DNA of 64,000 bases from JAGVSR01 sp031413815 (GTDB lineage: Bacteria > Pseudomonadota > Alphaproteobacteria > Rhizobiales > Hyphomicrobiaceae): assembly GCA_031413815.1 (NCBI GenBank), contig JANOFU010000008.1, positions 44,999 to 108,998 of the forward strand. The letters are read 5' to 3'. This document shows, piece by piece, positions 26,577 through 35,974 of this stretch; the stretch's first letter is position 1, and each line of letters starts with the position of its first letter. The position numbers and the translations under genes are program-made. Under the pieces are notes generated by a model. That model saw only the letters and a list, made by a program, of their open reading frames with translations. It had not been told where the DNA came from and searched no databases.

Positions 26577-29500
26577 CTACTCCGCGGCGAGAGGCCGTTC
26601 GATTGTCTTGGGTGTGTCTTTCGCAAGTTTCGCGGGCGTCATCGGCGGCACGCGCGCCGGTGGCACGTCGTCCACGTCGTCGCTGACGTTGGGTGTGAAC
26701 ACCTTCGAGCCGATCCACGAGAACAGGCGAGACAGATCGTCCATCACAGTGAAGAACGACGGTACGAAAATCAGCGACAAAACAGTCGAGACAATCAACC
26801 CGCCGATCACTGCGATGGCCATCGGTGCGCGGAACTCGCCGCCGTCACCAAGGGCCATGGCGCTGGGCAACATGCCGGCCGCCATGGCAATGGTCGTCAT
26901 CACGATGGGGCGGGCACGCTTGCGTCCAGCCTCAAGCAGGGCTGTGGTGCGGTCGGTGCCGCGCGCGATTTCCTCGACTGCAAAGTCCACCAGCATGATG
27001 GCGTTCTTGGTAACGATGCCCATCAACATCAGAAGGCCAATGTAGACCGGCATGCTCACAGGGTTGCCGGTCGCCAAAAGTGCGACAACAACACCGCCAA
27101 ACGACAACGGAAGCGACAACAGAATAGTGATCGGCTGGAACACGCTGCCAAACAGCAAGATCAGCAGGCCAAGCACGATCATCAGGCCTGTGCCCATGGC
27201 CGTGATGAAGCCGCTGGCTACTTCGTCCTGAATTTCCGCGTCGCCAGTCGCCTGTAACCGGACGCCGGGTGGCAATCCCGCTTTCTCGACCGCGGCCAAG
27301 AAGTTTTCCCGTGCGCTGCCCAACGCGAAGCCCGGGATGAGATCAGCGCCGATTTCTGCGCGCCGCTCCCGGTCGTACCGGTCAATTGCGCTGGGGCCGC
27401 GGCCAAAAGAAATGTCAGCAACCGCTGACAGGGGGATCGAGGCGCCCGCCGCATTTGTGATGCGCATGGTCTCAAGACGCTGCAAATTCTCGCGCGCGCT
27501 TTCTTCGATTTGTACCCGGATCGGGATCAACCGGTCGCCCGAAGTGAACTTGGCGAGATTGGCATCGACATCGCCCAGCGTTGCGACGCGGACTGTTTCG
27601 GCGATCTGATCGGGCGACACCCCCAGGCTAGCGGCCTTGTCGAGCTTGGGGACGACGCGGATTTCCGGCCGGTCGAGAGCCGCCTTGGAGGCAATGTTGA
27701 AAAAGCCCGGGAGACCGCGCACTGCGGCTTCCGCCTTGGCGACGCCAGCAGCCAAGGCGTCTCCATCACGCGCCAGCAACGAGAACGACAACTCGCGCTC
27801 GCCGCGCTCGTTGACGAACCACGCGCGCACGTCAGGCGTGTCGGCGATCTGTGCAGCGAGGATGGATTTGAGTTCCTTCTGCGGCTTATCCCGCTCGGTT
27901 TTGGGGACAAGCTGGACGTTGATGGCCGCGCGGCGCACTTCAAGCTGCCCGGTGGGCGAGGTGCCGCCAAGAACGAACACGCTCTTCACTTCTGGCAACT
28001 TCTCAAGCTTCTTGACGATTTCGTCGGTGACGTCGCGCGTGTCTTCCAGCCGGGAGCCCGGTGGCAACTCAGCTGAGATGACCACGCGCGAGGTATCTTC
28101 GTCGGGGATGAAGCCAGTCGGCAGCAAGCTCGTTGCGTAGATCGATGCGAACAATAAAACGAAGCCGATCAGAACAGCGAGATAGCGGGTGTACCACGCA
28201 TGCAGTGTCGCCTGCAGAAAACTGGCGTAGGCGCGCATGGTGCGCCCAGCCTCGACATCGTGGCTTTCGACGGGTTTCATGATGTAAGCGGCCATCATGG
28301 GCGTTATCAGCCGCGCGACCAGCAGCGAGAACATCACAGCGACGGCCACGGTGAGGCCGAACTGCTTGAAGTATTGGCCTGCTATGCCGGCCATAAACGA
28401 CACCGGCGCAAAGATCGCGACAATTGTAAATGTGATGGCAATCACCGCCAGTCCGATTTCGTCGGCGGCTTCCATCGAGGCGCGGTAGGGAGATTTGCCC
28501 ATGCGCATATGGCGCACGATGTTTTCGATCTCGACGATGGCGTCATCGACGAGAATGCCGGTGACCAGAGTGATGCCGAGCAAGCTGACGAGGTTCAGCG
28601 AAAAGCCCATCATACTCATCGCCCAGAACGTCGGGATGGCTGACAGCGGTAAGGCAATGGCTGTAATCAGTGTCGCGCGCACGTTCCTCAAGAACGCGAA
28701 CACCGTCAGAACAGCCAACAGTGCGCCTTCGATCAAGGCCGTCATGGCGGCTTCGTAGTTGCCCTTGGTGTAGGCGACCGCGTCGTCGATCTTTGTGACC
28801 GTGACGTCGGGATGCGCGGCTCCGATTTGAGCAAGCCTCTTTTCGACGGCGTCCGACACCGTAATTTCGCTCGATCCTTTCGAGCGGAACACGGAGAAGG
28901 ACACGACAGGCTGGCCGTTGAGACGGGCGAACGAGCGCGGCTCGGTGGCGTCATCGATCACCCGGCCGAGTTCGCTCAGGCGGACATACCGGCCACCGGG
29001 TAGCGAGACTTTCGTTTCGGCAAGTTGTTCAACCTTGCGCGCACCAGCCAGAATACGGATGGCCTGTTCCTGTCCACCGACTTCTCCACGGCCTGAGCCA
29101 ATATCGACGTTGGTGGCGCGAACTTGGCGGCTGATCTCGGCGGCCGTGACGCCAAGCGCCAGGAGCCGGTCGGGGTCGAGCAGGACGCGGATTTCACGGC
29201 TGACACCGCCGTAGCGCTCAATGCGGCCGACACCTTTAACGCCTTGCAGTTCCCGCTTGATGACGTCGTCGACATGCCATGAGAGCTGCTCAAGCGTCAT
29301 GCCTGGAGAAACCGCCGCGAAGGATAGGATCGCCTGGCCTTCGACGTCGATGCGCTCGATGCGCGGCTCATCAATGGTCCGCGGCAGATCCGGACGCACC
29401 CGTTCCATCGCGTCTTTGATGTCGTTGACGGCCCGGTCCGTGTCGATCTCAAGCCGGAACTCAATCGCCGTGACAGACAAGCCGTCGGTCAGCGTTGTCA

Positions 29501-29756
29501 TCAAATGCTTGACGCCATTGATGTTGGCGACAGCATCCTCAACGACTTTTGCGACCTGCGTTTCGAGTTCTGCCGGTGCGGCGCCCGACTGCGAAACAGC
29601 AACGGACACGATCGGCACATCGATGTTGGGAAAGCGCGTGACCGGCAGCGCGTTGAAGCTCATGATGCCGAGGACGCACAGCACCGTGAACAGCAGGATC
29701 GCCGGCAGCGGATTGCGGATCGAGTACGCCGAGAAATTTATGCGGCTGTCGCTCAT
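26577..29756 (-). CDS. RND efflux transporter, inner-membrane pump (HAE1/AcrB type)
   Basis: A 1059-residue proton-driven efflux pump. It has twelve helices in two halves with two large periplasmic loops. The paired aspartates of helix 4 in LVDDAIVEIENI (about residue 405) form the proton relay. 'RFPNIDVPIVSV' near residue 40 is typical of the family. Its start overlaps the adaptor's stop by four bases. It should export hydrophobic or amphipathic compounds with the adaptor at 29753-30979 and an outer-membrane channel encoded elsewhere. Likely repressed by the TetR protein at 30976-31620. Confidence 0.93.
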   Translation of the reverse strand: MSDSRINFSAYSIRNPLPAILLFTVLCVLGIMSFNALPVTRFPNIDVPIVSVAVSQSGAAPAELETQVAKVVEDAVANINGVKHLMTTLTDGLSVTAIEFRLEIDTDRAVNDIKDAMERVRPDLPRTIDEPRIERIDVEGQAILSFAAVSPGMTLEQLSWHVDDVIKRELQGVKGVGRIERYGGVSREIRVLLDPDRLLALGVTAAEISRQVRATNVDIGSGRGEVGGQEQAIRILAGARKVEQLAETKVSLPGGRYVRLSELGRVIDDATEPRSFARLNGQPVVSFSVFRSKGSSEITVSDAVEKRLAQIGAAHPDVTVTKIDDAVAYTKGNYEAAMTALIEGALLAVLTVFAFLRNVRATLITAIALPLSAIPTFWAMSMMGFSLNLVSLLGITLVTGILVDDAIVEIENIVRHMRMGKSPYRASMEAADEIGLAVIAITFTIVAIFAPVSFMAGIAGQYFKQFGLTVAVAVMFSLLVARLITPMMAAYIMKPVESHDVEAGRTMRAYASFLQATLHAWYTRYLAVLIGFVLLFASIYATSLLPTGFIPDEDTSRVVISAELPPGSRLEDTRDVTDEIVKKLEKLPEVKSVFVLGGTSPTGQLEVRRAAINVQLVPKTERDKPQKELKSILAAQIADTPDVRAWFVNERGERELSFSLLARDGDALAAGVAKAEAAVRGLPGFFNIASKAALDRPEIRVVPKLDKAASLGVSPDQIAETVRVATLGDVDANLAKFTSGDRLIPIRVQIEESARENLQRLETMRITNAAGASIPLSAVADISFGRGPSAIDRYDRERRAEIGADLIPGFALGSARENFLAAVEKAGLPPGVRLQATGDAEIQDEVASGFITAMGTGLMIVLGLLILLFGSVFQPITILLSLPLSFGGVVVALLATGNPVSMPVYIGLLMLMGIVTKNAIMLVDFAVEEIARGTDRTTALLEAGRKRARPIVMTTIAMAAGMLPSAMALGDGGEFRAPMAIAVIGGLIVSTVLSLIFVPSFFTVMDDLSRLFSWIGSKVFTPNVSDDVDDVPPARVPPMTPAKLAKDTPKTIERPLAAE

Positions 29757-30979
29757 TTGACTTCGCTCACCTTGCCGGTCTCGGGGGCGATGGGCCGGAT
29801 GACGTCGCCGTCGCGCAGGAATGTCCCGGCACGGGCGACGACAACGTCACCGTCGTTCAGGCCCTCTGTGACTTGCACGAGTCCGCCGGATGTCAGGCCG
29901 GTCTTGATGGTGCGCGTCTCGACTTTGTCGCTAACGACGGCTTGGGCCAAAACGCCGGTGCCGTTGTAACTGATGGCGGAAACGGGCACTGAAAGGCCCC
30001 GCTGCCGGGCGGTTTCGATGACGCCGCTGGCAAAGGCGCCGATGCGCAAATCCGGGTTCTCGCCGATGAAGATGCGGACACGCCCGAGCCGGGTGGCGCT
30101 ATCGATTTCGGGTGAGATGAGACGCACCTTGCCGGTCACGTCGAGTCCTCCGGCGACCGCAATCGCGACAGTCTGGCCGATGCCCAGCTTGTTGACTTGC
30201 GCTTCGGTGACCTCGGCGTCGAGTTCAATCTCGCCATTCGAGATAATCCGGAACATCGATTCGCCGGTCCCTGCGGCGCTGGCGATGGCACCAATGCGTG
30301 CGCCCCGGCGGCTAACGATGCCGTCAGCAGGGGCCTTCACATCCGTGTTTCCGCGCCGCCATATCAGTTCTTTGCGTTGGGCCTCGATCGACGCTTTGTC
30401 GGCTTCGGCGGCCTTCAGGCCATCCTTGGCGGCGGCGACTTGGGCAGCGGTCGTTTTGGATGCGGACTCGCGTTGATCAAGAACGCTTTCTGATAGATAT
30501 CCAGATTTGCTGAGTGGCTTGGCGCGCGCGAGGGAATTCTTGGCCTCCGACATGCGGGCTTCGGCTTCTGCAATCTGGCTCTTAGCTTGTGCGATCGCGG
30601 CCGTGGAGCGGGCCAGGCTCGACGTGTTCTGAGCCATCTGCGAGTCGAGGCTGTCAGTCACCAGGGTTGCAAGAATATCGCCCTTTTTGACCTTATCGCC
30701 CTGGTCAACGTTGATCGACACAACCTTCAATCCTTCGATCTCGGGCGCCACCAGAATTTCTTCGCGCGCCACCAGCGATCCCGTCACGAGCACGGTTTCG
30801 ATGAAGTCAGCGCTGCTGACGCGAACCACTGTTATCGCTGGCGGGGCGACCTCGGCTGGCGCTTCTTTGGGTTTGCGGTGCAGGACGATGTCGGCCAGCT
30901 TCGTGTGCCCATCGGTGACAACGACTGCCGCTGCGACCGCCATCAGTACTACGAGCTTAGCGAGGGTTTTGAGTGTCAT
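29753..30979 (-). CDS. RND efflux periplasmic adaptor (membrane-fusion protein)
   Basis: A 408-residue adaptor. A hydrophobic N-terminal anchor (about residues 8-24) is followed by a lipoyl-like half (EIEGLKVVSINVDQGDKVKKG), an alpha-hairpin (about 105-190), a second half (APADGIVSRRGARIG), and the beta-barrel and membrane-proximal domains. It bridges the pump (next gene) and an outer-membrane channel. The gene overlaps its neighbours by four bases on both sides, giving the order tetR-adaptor-pump. Confidence 0.92.
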   Translation of the reverse strand: MTLKTLAKLVVLMAVAAAVVVTDGHTKLADIVLHRKPKEAPAEVAPPAITVVRVSSADFIETVLVTGSLVAREEILVAPEIEGLKVVSINVDQGDKVKKGDILATLVTDSLDSQMAQNTSSLARSTAAIAQAKSQIAEAEARMSEAKNSLARAKPLSKSGYLSESVLDQRESASKTTAAQVAAAKDGLKAAEADKASIEAQRKELIWRRGNTDVKAPADGIVSRRGARIGAIASAAGTGESMFRIISNGEIELDAEVTEAQVNKLGIGQTVAIAVAGGLDVTGKVRLISPEIDSATRLGRVRIFIGENPDLRIGAFASGVIETARQRGLSVPVSAISYNGTGVLAQAVVSDKVETRTIKTGLTSGGLVQVTEGLNDGDVVVARAGTFLRDGDVIRPIAPETGKVSEVK

Positions 30980-31620
30980 TGCACAGCCCCCAGGTTACGA
31001 TTGGAAACTGGCAGGGCACCCTCAGGCTCAACCGGCTTCAAAAGATCGCGCATCAATTGAACGATTCCGGCCATGGTACCTTCGACGTCAAAGGTGGGGT
31101 CAACGGCGCGGCGCCAGAACATGCCGTCGCCGATGACCATGAACACGTTAGCCAGTGTCTTGATATCAAGCTCCGGCGCGATGCGGCGGTCAGCCTTCAT
31201 GCGCTCGAAGAGCTGCTCGAAACTGGTCTGCACGAAGTCATCGACCGAGCGGTGGATTTCACCGACCTTTGCGTTGCGCGTCGACTCGACACCGATCTCA
31301 ATGCACATCACCCGGCGGTGGCGGGGTTGCTCGACGAAATAGAACTGTCCGAGCGCGCCAAGGGCGGCAAAGAAATCAGGTGCGTCCGCGAGTTCGGCAA
31401 AACGGGTTTGGAACTCCTGGCGGTCGCGTTCGGCGATGCCGGCGATCAGGTCTTCCTTGGAGGCGAAATAGACGTACAGCGCGCCGGGGCTGACGGCGGC
31501 CTCTTTGCAGATGTCCTGCATCGTGGTCGCGTGGAAGCCCGCGCGGGCAAAGCAGTGCTCGGCCGCATCGAGAATGTGCTCGCGGCGGGCGAACTGCGTT
31601 TCGGGTTTGAGCTTGGGCAT
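30976..31620 (-). CDS. TetR-family transcriptional regulator
   Basis: A 214-residue repressor. The N-terminal helix-turn-helix (about residues 14-60) reads ILDAAEHCFARAGFHATTM, then SPGALYVYFASKEDLIAGI, a clear TetR pattern. The ligand-binding C-terminal domain is distinct. As the first gene of the efflux operon it likely represses the operon and itself, and is released by a pumped compound. Matching inverted half-sites lie just upstream (31687-31742). Confidence 0.92.
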   Translation of the reverse strand: MPKLKPETQFARREHILDAAEHCFARAGFHATTMQDICKEAAVSPGALYVYFASKEDLIAGIAERDRQEFQTRFAELADAPDFFAALGALGQFYFVEQPRHRRVMCIEIGVESTRNAKVGEIHRSVDDFVQTSFEQLFERMKADRRIAPELDIKTLANVFMVIGDGMFWRRAVDPTFDVEGTMAGIVQLMRDLLKPVEPEGALPVSNRNLGAVQ

Positions 31621-31686
31621 TGCTTGGGGGAGCCTGGCTGGAAAACGGGATTCTGAGACTAGGTTACGATCGCAGGTGAGTAAAAC

Positions 31687-31742
31687 GAACGATCATTTTA
31701 TTTGGATCACTATTAAGGCAACGTCAAGACGAATGATCGTTC
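31687..31742. promoter_or_regulatory. Putative TetR operators flanking the efflux operon promoter
   Basis: GAACGATCATT (31687-31697) and AATGATCGTTC (31732-31742) are exact reverse complements 45 bases apart, 67-122 bases before the tetR start. On the minus strand a TTGACG box lies between them, with an AT-rich stretch (AAATAAAAT) at a possible -10. The arrangement fits an autoregulated TetR promoter. It is inferred from position and symmetry, not known. Confidence 0.6.
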
Positions 31743-31770
31743 TTTTTGTCGCGGGGGGTGGGAGTCCGTC

Positions 31771-31803
31771 GGTGTCAGACACCACTTCGAGGTGTCTGAC
31801 ACC
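31771..31803. repeat. Palindromic repeat, copy 2 (13-bp arms, 7-bp spacer)
   Basis: GGTGTCAGACACC (31771-31783), spacer ACTTCGA, GGTGTCTGACACC (31791-31803). The arms are the same as those at 10378-10410. It is followed by TTTTGCT on the plus strand and ends 7 bases past the stop of the minus-strand VWA gene. It might therefore terminate transcription in addition to being a dispersed repeat. Confidence 0.85.
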
Positions 31804-31810
31804 TTTTGCT

Positions 31811-34054
31811 CTAAGGCTGAGCCGACTTCGCCAAGCGCACTAAGCTCACGAACTCCGCCCGGTAGCCGAACGGGTCGTTGCCCTTTGCGGACTGGGCCAG
31901 CGCGATCACGTCGTCGTAGGTGAGGCCCTTAGTGTACGGCGCGCCTTTCAGCAATTGCCCGAACGCAGCAACCGCGACCGAGAAGCGGGCGTCGTCCGGC
32001 ACGCTCGTCACGCTCTCTTTGACGAGCGCGTCAGAGATCGCGATCGTTGTCAGCTGAGACGCCTCTTCCTTCGGCAATTTGTAGCGCAGTTTCAGGAAGC
32101 CGAATTCGCCAGTGAGTGTGCCGCTGACGGGTTCCGCAGGCTGAGCGGCCGCTGTTTTTGCGGCTTTGCTGTAGCGCAAGTCTTCGACGAGCTTCTGCTC
32201 TGAGCCCGCGGGCGTGATCTCGTAGATCACTGTCACCGTGTGACCGGAGCCGATGTCGCCGGCGTCGACCTTGTCGTTGTTGAAGTCCTCGCGTTTCAGG
32301 GCGCGGGTCTCATAGCCGACGAGGCGATACTCCGACACGCGCGCCGGGTTCCACTCGACTTGGATCTTCACGTCCTTGGCGATGGTGAACAGCGTCGAAG
32401 ACGACTCCTCGACCAGCACTTTGCGAGCTTCACTGAGAGTATCTACATGAGCCGCAGTGCCGTTGCCGTTCTGGGCGAGCGTCTGCATCAGGGCGTCATT
32501 GTAGTTGCCCTCACCGACGCCGAGGATCGACAGGAAGATGCCGGCTTCGCGCTTGCGCTCAATCAAACCCTTCAAGTCATCCTGATCGGTGATGCCGACG
32601 TTGAAGTCGCCGTCTGTGGCGAGGATCACGCGGTTGACCGCCGCCTTGTCAAAGTTGGATTCCGCGAGGCGGTAGGCGTCCTGGATGCCATCGGCACCGG
32701 CCGTCGAACCGCCTGCGCCAAGCTGATCGATGGCCTTCAAGATCTTGCTCTTGTCTGAGATTTTCGTCGGTTCCAGAAGCACGCCAGACCCCGACGCGTA
32801 GGTGACAATCGCCACAGTGTCATCTGGCTTCAAGTCCTCAACGAGCATGCGGAATGCATTCTTGGCGAGCGGAAGTCTGTCCGCCGGCTTCATGGAGCCG
32901 GACACGTCCATCAGGAACACCAGATTGGCGCGCGGGCGTTCAGTGGATGTCAGGTCGTAGCCCTTGATGCCGATGTGGACGAGCTGGTTGTTGGGGTTCC
33001 ACGGGCTCGGCATCACGGACACCGTCGGCTGGAACGGCGTTTCGGCGGTTTCCGGGCGCGGATAGGCATAGGGGAAGTAGTTGATCATCTCCTCGACGCG
33101 CACGGCATCCTTCGGCGGCAGGCGGCCTTGATTGAGTGACCGGCGCACGAAGGCGTATGACGCGGTATCGACGTCGATCGAGAACGTTGAGACTGGCTCG
33201 CTGGCTACTTGCTTGACGGGGTTGTTGGCGATGGCTTCGAACTTGTCGCGGTACTCCTGCTCAACAAGCGCCTTCTGCTTATCGGCTTCTTCCATGTGGT
33301 AGTAGGCATTGTAGCCGGGTGCGACACCGGTCATACGCGCGGGGTCATCGGCGCTGGGTAGCACTGCGCGAGGCAGGGCGATCATTTTCTCGCCTACGGC
33401 AGCGTTCAGATCCGCGCCGCCAATGGGTGCGGGTTCTGCGGCGGGTGGTGCTGCCGTCGTGAACACTGGTGGAACGATGGGCTTCGTGGGTGCAACGTCG
33501 ATAAATCCAGTGGCCGGAGGTTGCGCGTTGGCAGACTTTTGTTCGGTAGCGATGGGCTCAGGGCGGTCCAACCGGCCGAATCCCGGGATTGCGACGCTGT
33601 CTTCCTTCTTTCTGTCCACGGCGTTCAAGGGTGATGCAGCCTTCTTGTCAGCGACTTTCGACTTAGACAGTTCGCCGAGGACGACCTCGCCGCCATCTCT
33701 CGTTTGTGGTTTCAGGGCTAGAGGGATGGCTTGCTTGAACGCGTCGCGCGCGGAGATCCCGTCGAGACCAGAGTCATTCATTCGGAACGCGATCGGGGCA
33801 GCAACGATGAGCGCGGCCAGAGACGCGGCCATCGCATACTGCGAACGGGAAAACTGCATGAACTTTCTCCTCACCGCCGGATGCGGTGTGGAGGTCAGAC
33901 GCGGGTCGCTGGAGTTTTCTTTGGTTGCGGGCCGTTCTTCGTCATCAGCGCCATCGAAAGCCTCAAAAGCGGCCGCACACGCAGCCCGCTTCGCGCCGTT
34001 GCGCGGCAAGGGCACGGGCATATCCTTCAGTCTCTTGAGCTCGATCTCGGTCAT
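31811..34054 (-). CDS. VWA-domain membrane protein (YfbK-like), putative anti-sigma partner
   Basis: A 747-residue protein. A soluble N-terminus (about residues 1-70) is followed by a membrane helix (about 75-92). A proline-rich periplasmic linker leads to a vWF N-terminal domain (about 300-420), a von Willebrand A domain with an intact MIDAS (MDVSGSM, about 450) and a C-terminal YfbK-type DUF3520 domain with 'YRLVGYETRALKREDFNNDKVDAG'. The start at 34054 lies two bases after the sigma-factor stop. The N-terminus placed before a single helix, together with the adjacent ECF sigma gene, suggests the cytoplasmic part acts as anti-sigma. That is inference; YfbK proteins have no firm function. Confidence 0.85.
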   Translation of the reverse strand: MTEIELKRLKDMPVPLPRNGAKRAACAAAFEAFDGADDEERPATKENSSDPRLTSTPHPAVRRKFMQFSRSQYAMAASLAALIVAAPIAFRMNDSGLDGISARDAFKQAIPLALKPQTRDGGEVVLGELSKSKVADKKAASPLNAVDRKKEDSVAIPGFGRLDRPEPIATEQKSANAQPPATGFIDVAPTKPIVPPVFTTAAPPAAEPAPIGGADLNAAVGEKMIALPRAVLPSADDPARMTGVAPGYNAYYHMEEADKQKALVEQEYRDKFEAIANNPVKQVASEPVSTFSIDVDTASYAFVRRSLNQGRLPPKDAVRVEEMINYFPYAYPRPETAETPFQPTVSVMPSPWNPNNQLVHIGIKGYDLTSTERPRANLVFLMDVSGSMKPADRLPLAKNAFRMLVEDLKPDDTVAIVTYASGSGVLLEPTKISDKSKILKAIDQLGAGGSTAGADGIQDAYRLAESNFDKAAVNRVILATDGDFNVGITDQDDLKGLIERKREAGIFLSILGVGEGNYNDALMQTLAQNGNGTAAHVDTLSEARKVLVEESSSTLFTIAKDVKIQVEWNPARVSEYRLVGYETRALKREDFNNDKVDAGDIGSGHTVTVIYEITPAGSEQKLVEDLRYSKAAKTAAAQPAEPVSGTLTGEFGFLKLRYKLPKEEASQLTTIAISDALVKESVTSVPDDARFSVAVAAFGQLLKGAPYTKGLTYDDVIALAQSAKGNDPFGYRAEFVSLVRLAKSAQP

Positions 34055-34056
34055 CT

Positions 34057-34605
34057 TTAACTCACGGCCTCCAGTTGAACCTTGAGGCGCTTTCTTGCTT
34101 CGTGCAGATGCCAGGACACCGTTTTTTCCGAGCAACCCATGATCGTGGCGGCCTCCTGGTGCGACAGGTCCTCGCCATAAACCAGCAGCACCGCGTCGCG
34201 TTGTTGATCGGGCAGCGCACGCACCGCCTGCCACAACTCTTGGCCTAGCAATGCCGTCTCGGGAGTGTCCTCAGTCGCGGCATCGGCCAGCATCATCACA
34301 TTGGACGGCGCGAGGATCATAAGCCTTTGGCCGCGCCGCAAATGATCAACGGCTGTCGAGTAGGCGATGCGGTAGAGCCAGGTCGAAAACTCAGCGTCAC
34401 CGCGATAAGTGCGAATGGCAGTCGCAAGTTTCACGCACACGTCTTGCGCGACGTCTTCGGCTGCGTCGCGTGAGCCGCACCATCGCCATGCGAGGCGATG
34501 CACGCGGTCGTAGTGCCGGTCGACAAGTGCGGCGAAGGCCGCGCGGTTGCCCGCGGCGGCCTGTGCAGCCAAATGTCTGTCGGTCTCGACCGTCACGAAC
34601 CGCAC
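34057..34605 (-). CDS. ECF-type RNA polymerase sigma factor
   Basis: A 182-residue sigma factor with regions 2 and 4 only. Region 2 covers about residues 22-95 and includes AEDVAQDVCVKLATAI and FSTWLYRIAYSTAVDHLRR. Region 4 covers about 125-178, with LPDQQRDAVLL and a helix-turn-helix in LSHQEAATIMGCSEKTVSWHL. It begins with GTG (34605) after GGGG. It is co-transcribed with the VWA protein directly downstream, which probably controls it. Target promoters are unknown. Confidence 0.92.
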   Translation of the reverse strand: MRFVTVETDRHLAAQAAAGNRAAFAALVDRHYDRVHRLAWRWCGSRDAAEDVAQDVCVKLATAIRTYRGDAEFSTWLYRIAYSTAVDHLRRGQRLMILAPSNVMMLADAATEDTPETALLGQELWQAVRALPDQQRDAVLLVYGEDLSHQEAATIMGCSEKTVSWHLHEARKRLKVQLEAVS

Positions 34606-34738
34606 GCTCTGCCCCCAAGGGCCTTACAGATCATAGGACGGCGTGGAATGAGAGTTCCTTGGGGCGAACCTGAAAAATAGTTAGGAGACGGCGGTGTGCC
34701 TGACTAAGCGCAATGAAAACAGCGGTTTAGTGATCGAT

Positions 34739-35626
34739 CTACCACTGCGTGATGTAGTTGATCGTGACGTACGGGTCGGCTCCGTCGCTGTCACGGCTGC
34801 CTATAATGCCGCCAGCGACTCCAGCTGAGGCCGAGATTTCGCCGCCGTCCCACTCGTAGCGCACGAACCCGCCACCGCGGCTGAAATCCAGAAGAGTTGT
34901 GTTGGCTGTGTCGAATTGAAATTGTCCATCGCAATCGGCCGCGTCCGACCATCCCAGATCACAGTCACCCTGCGCATCGATGTTGATGCCGGCTTCAAGT
35001 CCCACTGAGAAGCGGGGCGACATCCGATAACCGATGCGGCTGCGGGCCGACCGCGTGTCGTGAGCCGTGCTCCAGCCGAGATCGAGCGAGGCGAAGGCGT
35101 CAGGCCCAACGTTCAGCCAGAATTCTAGCGCGGCCTTGGCTCCCATCTCGTCGCCAATGGCAATGTTTTCCGGATCAACTGGACTGATGTTGTGTCCAAT
35201 GATCGCCACGCCGGCGAAGGCTTTTGCAGTGAGGGGGCCCCATTTGACGAGATAGCCAGCGAGGATATCCGTGAAGAATGTTTGTGCGGTGAAGTGCTGG
35301 GTATCGGCCTCTTCCGTGATGCTGCGATTACCAAGGTACTTGTACCCGCCATACCCGCCAGCGAGCCGCAACCGCCAACCCTCTTCGTGGATGTGGCCGA
35401 ATGGGGCGACTGTGATGCCGGAGTAAACCAGCCATTCATTGCGCGACGCATCGGCGCCCGACCAGACCTCGCGCCATTTCCAAACATCTCGCCACGTCAG
35501 AGGTTTTTTGTTTTCCGACAGTGCCTGTCCCGTGGGCATGACAATCAGCGCGCATAAAATGATCGCAGCGCGAATACAACGCCTAAACGGATGCGGAAAC
35601 TCACTACGCAACACAACACGCCCCAA
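34739..35626 (-). CDS. bcsS: BcsS-like outer-membrane protein
   Basis: A 295-residue exported beta-barrel-like protein. A signal peptide covers about residues 15-36 (ending GQALSE). Alternating beta strands, Gly and Trp/Tyr residues, and a C-terminal aromatic residue (ITQW) suggest an outer-membrane barrel. The early segment SGADASRNEWLVYSGITVAP, then 'GWRLRLAGGYGGYKY', matches proteins annotated BcsS in Hyphomicrobiales, associated with cellulose synthesis. No other cellulose gene lies near, so the role is uncertain. A Cys pair lies in an extracellular-loop-like segment (GDCDLGWSDAADCDG). Confidence 0.7.
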   Translation of the reverse strand: MGRVVLRSEFPHPFRRCIRAAIILCALIVMPTGQALSENKKPLTWRDVWKWREVWSGADASRNEWLVYSGITVAPFGHIHEEGWRLRLAGGYGGYKYLGNRSITEEADTQHFTAQTFFTDILAGYLVKWGPLTAKAFAGVAIIGHNISPVDPENIAIGDEMGAKAALEFWLNVGPDAFASLDLGWSTAHDTRSARSRIGYRMSPRFSVGLEAGINIDAQGDCDLGWSDAADCDGQFQFDTANTTLLDFSRGGGFVRYEWDGGEISASAGVAGGIIGSRDSDGADPYVTINYITQW

Positions 35627-35974
35627 GAACGCGTTACAATGGGATCAGTCGAAGTATTAACCAACATCTCATCAGTCCACTGACTTGGTTGTGAGTCAAT
35701 CGAGTACTTTGCGTCACTTGTGATTACTATCTTAGGATTAAATTTTCCAGTAATACAATCTTAAATTGAAATTTTATCGGGGGCGATTACGGGGGTTTGT
35801 TGGTGGCTGGTTTCCATTGTCATCAATGCCCTGCTACCGCCCAAAAAACGCCCATTAAACCTGACAACTGAGGAAAGTCGAGGACGTGATGGTCTTGCCA
35901 GAGCGATAGTCCGTTAACGAACTTTTTGGCATTGCGAGCCCGCAGACGGGATCGTTTGAGGGGAGTTGGCGTCG
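35627..35974. other. AT-rich divergent intergenic region
   Basis: No gene in about 350 bases between bcsS (minus) and a phasin gene (plus). The stretch 35640-35790 is distinctly AT-rich, with TTAAATTGAAATTTTATC near 35762-35779, and probably holds promoters for one or both genes. GGGGAG at 35960-35965 is the phasin gene's ribosome binding site. Confidence 0.5.
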
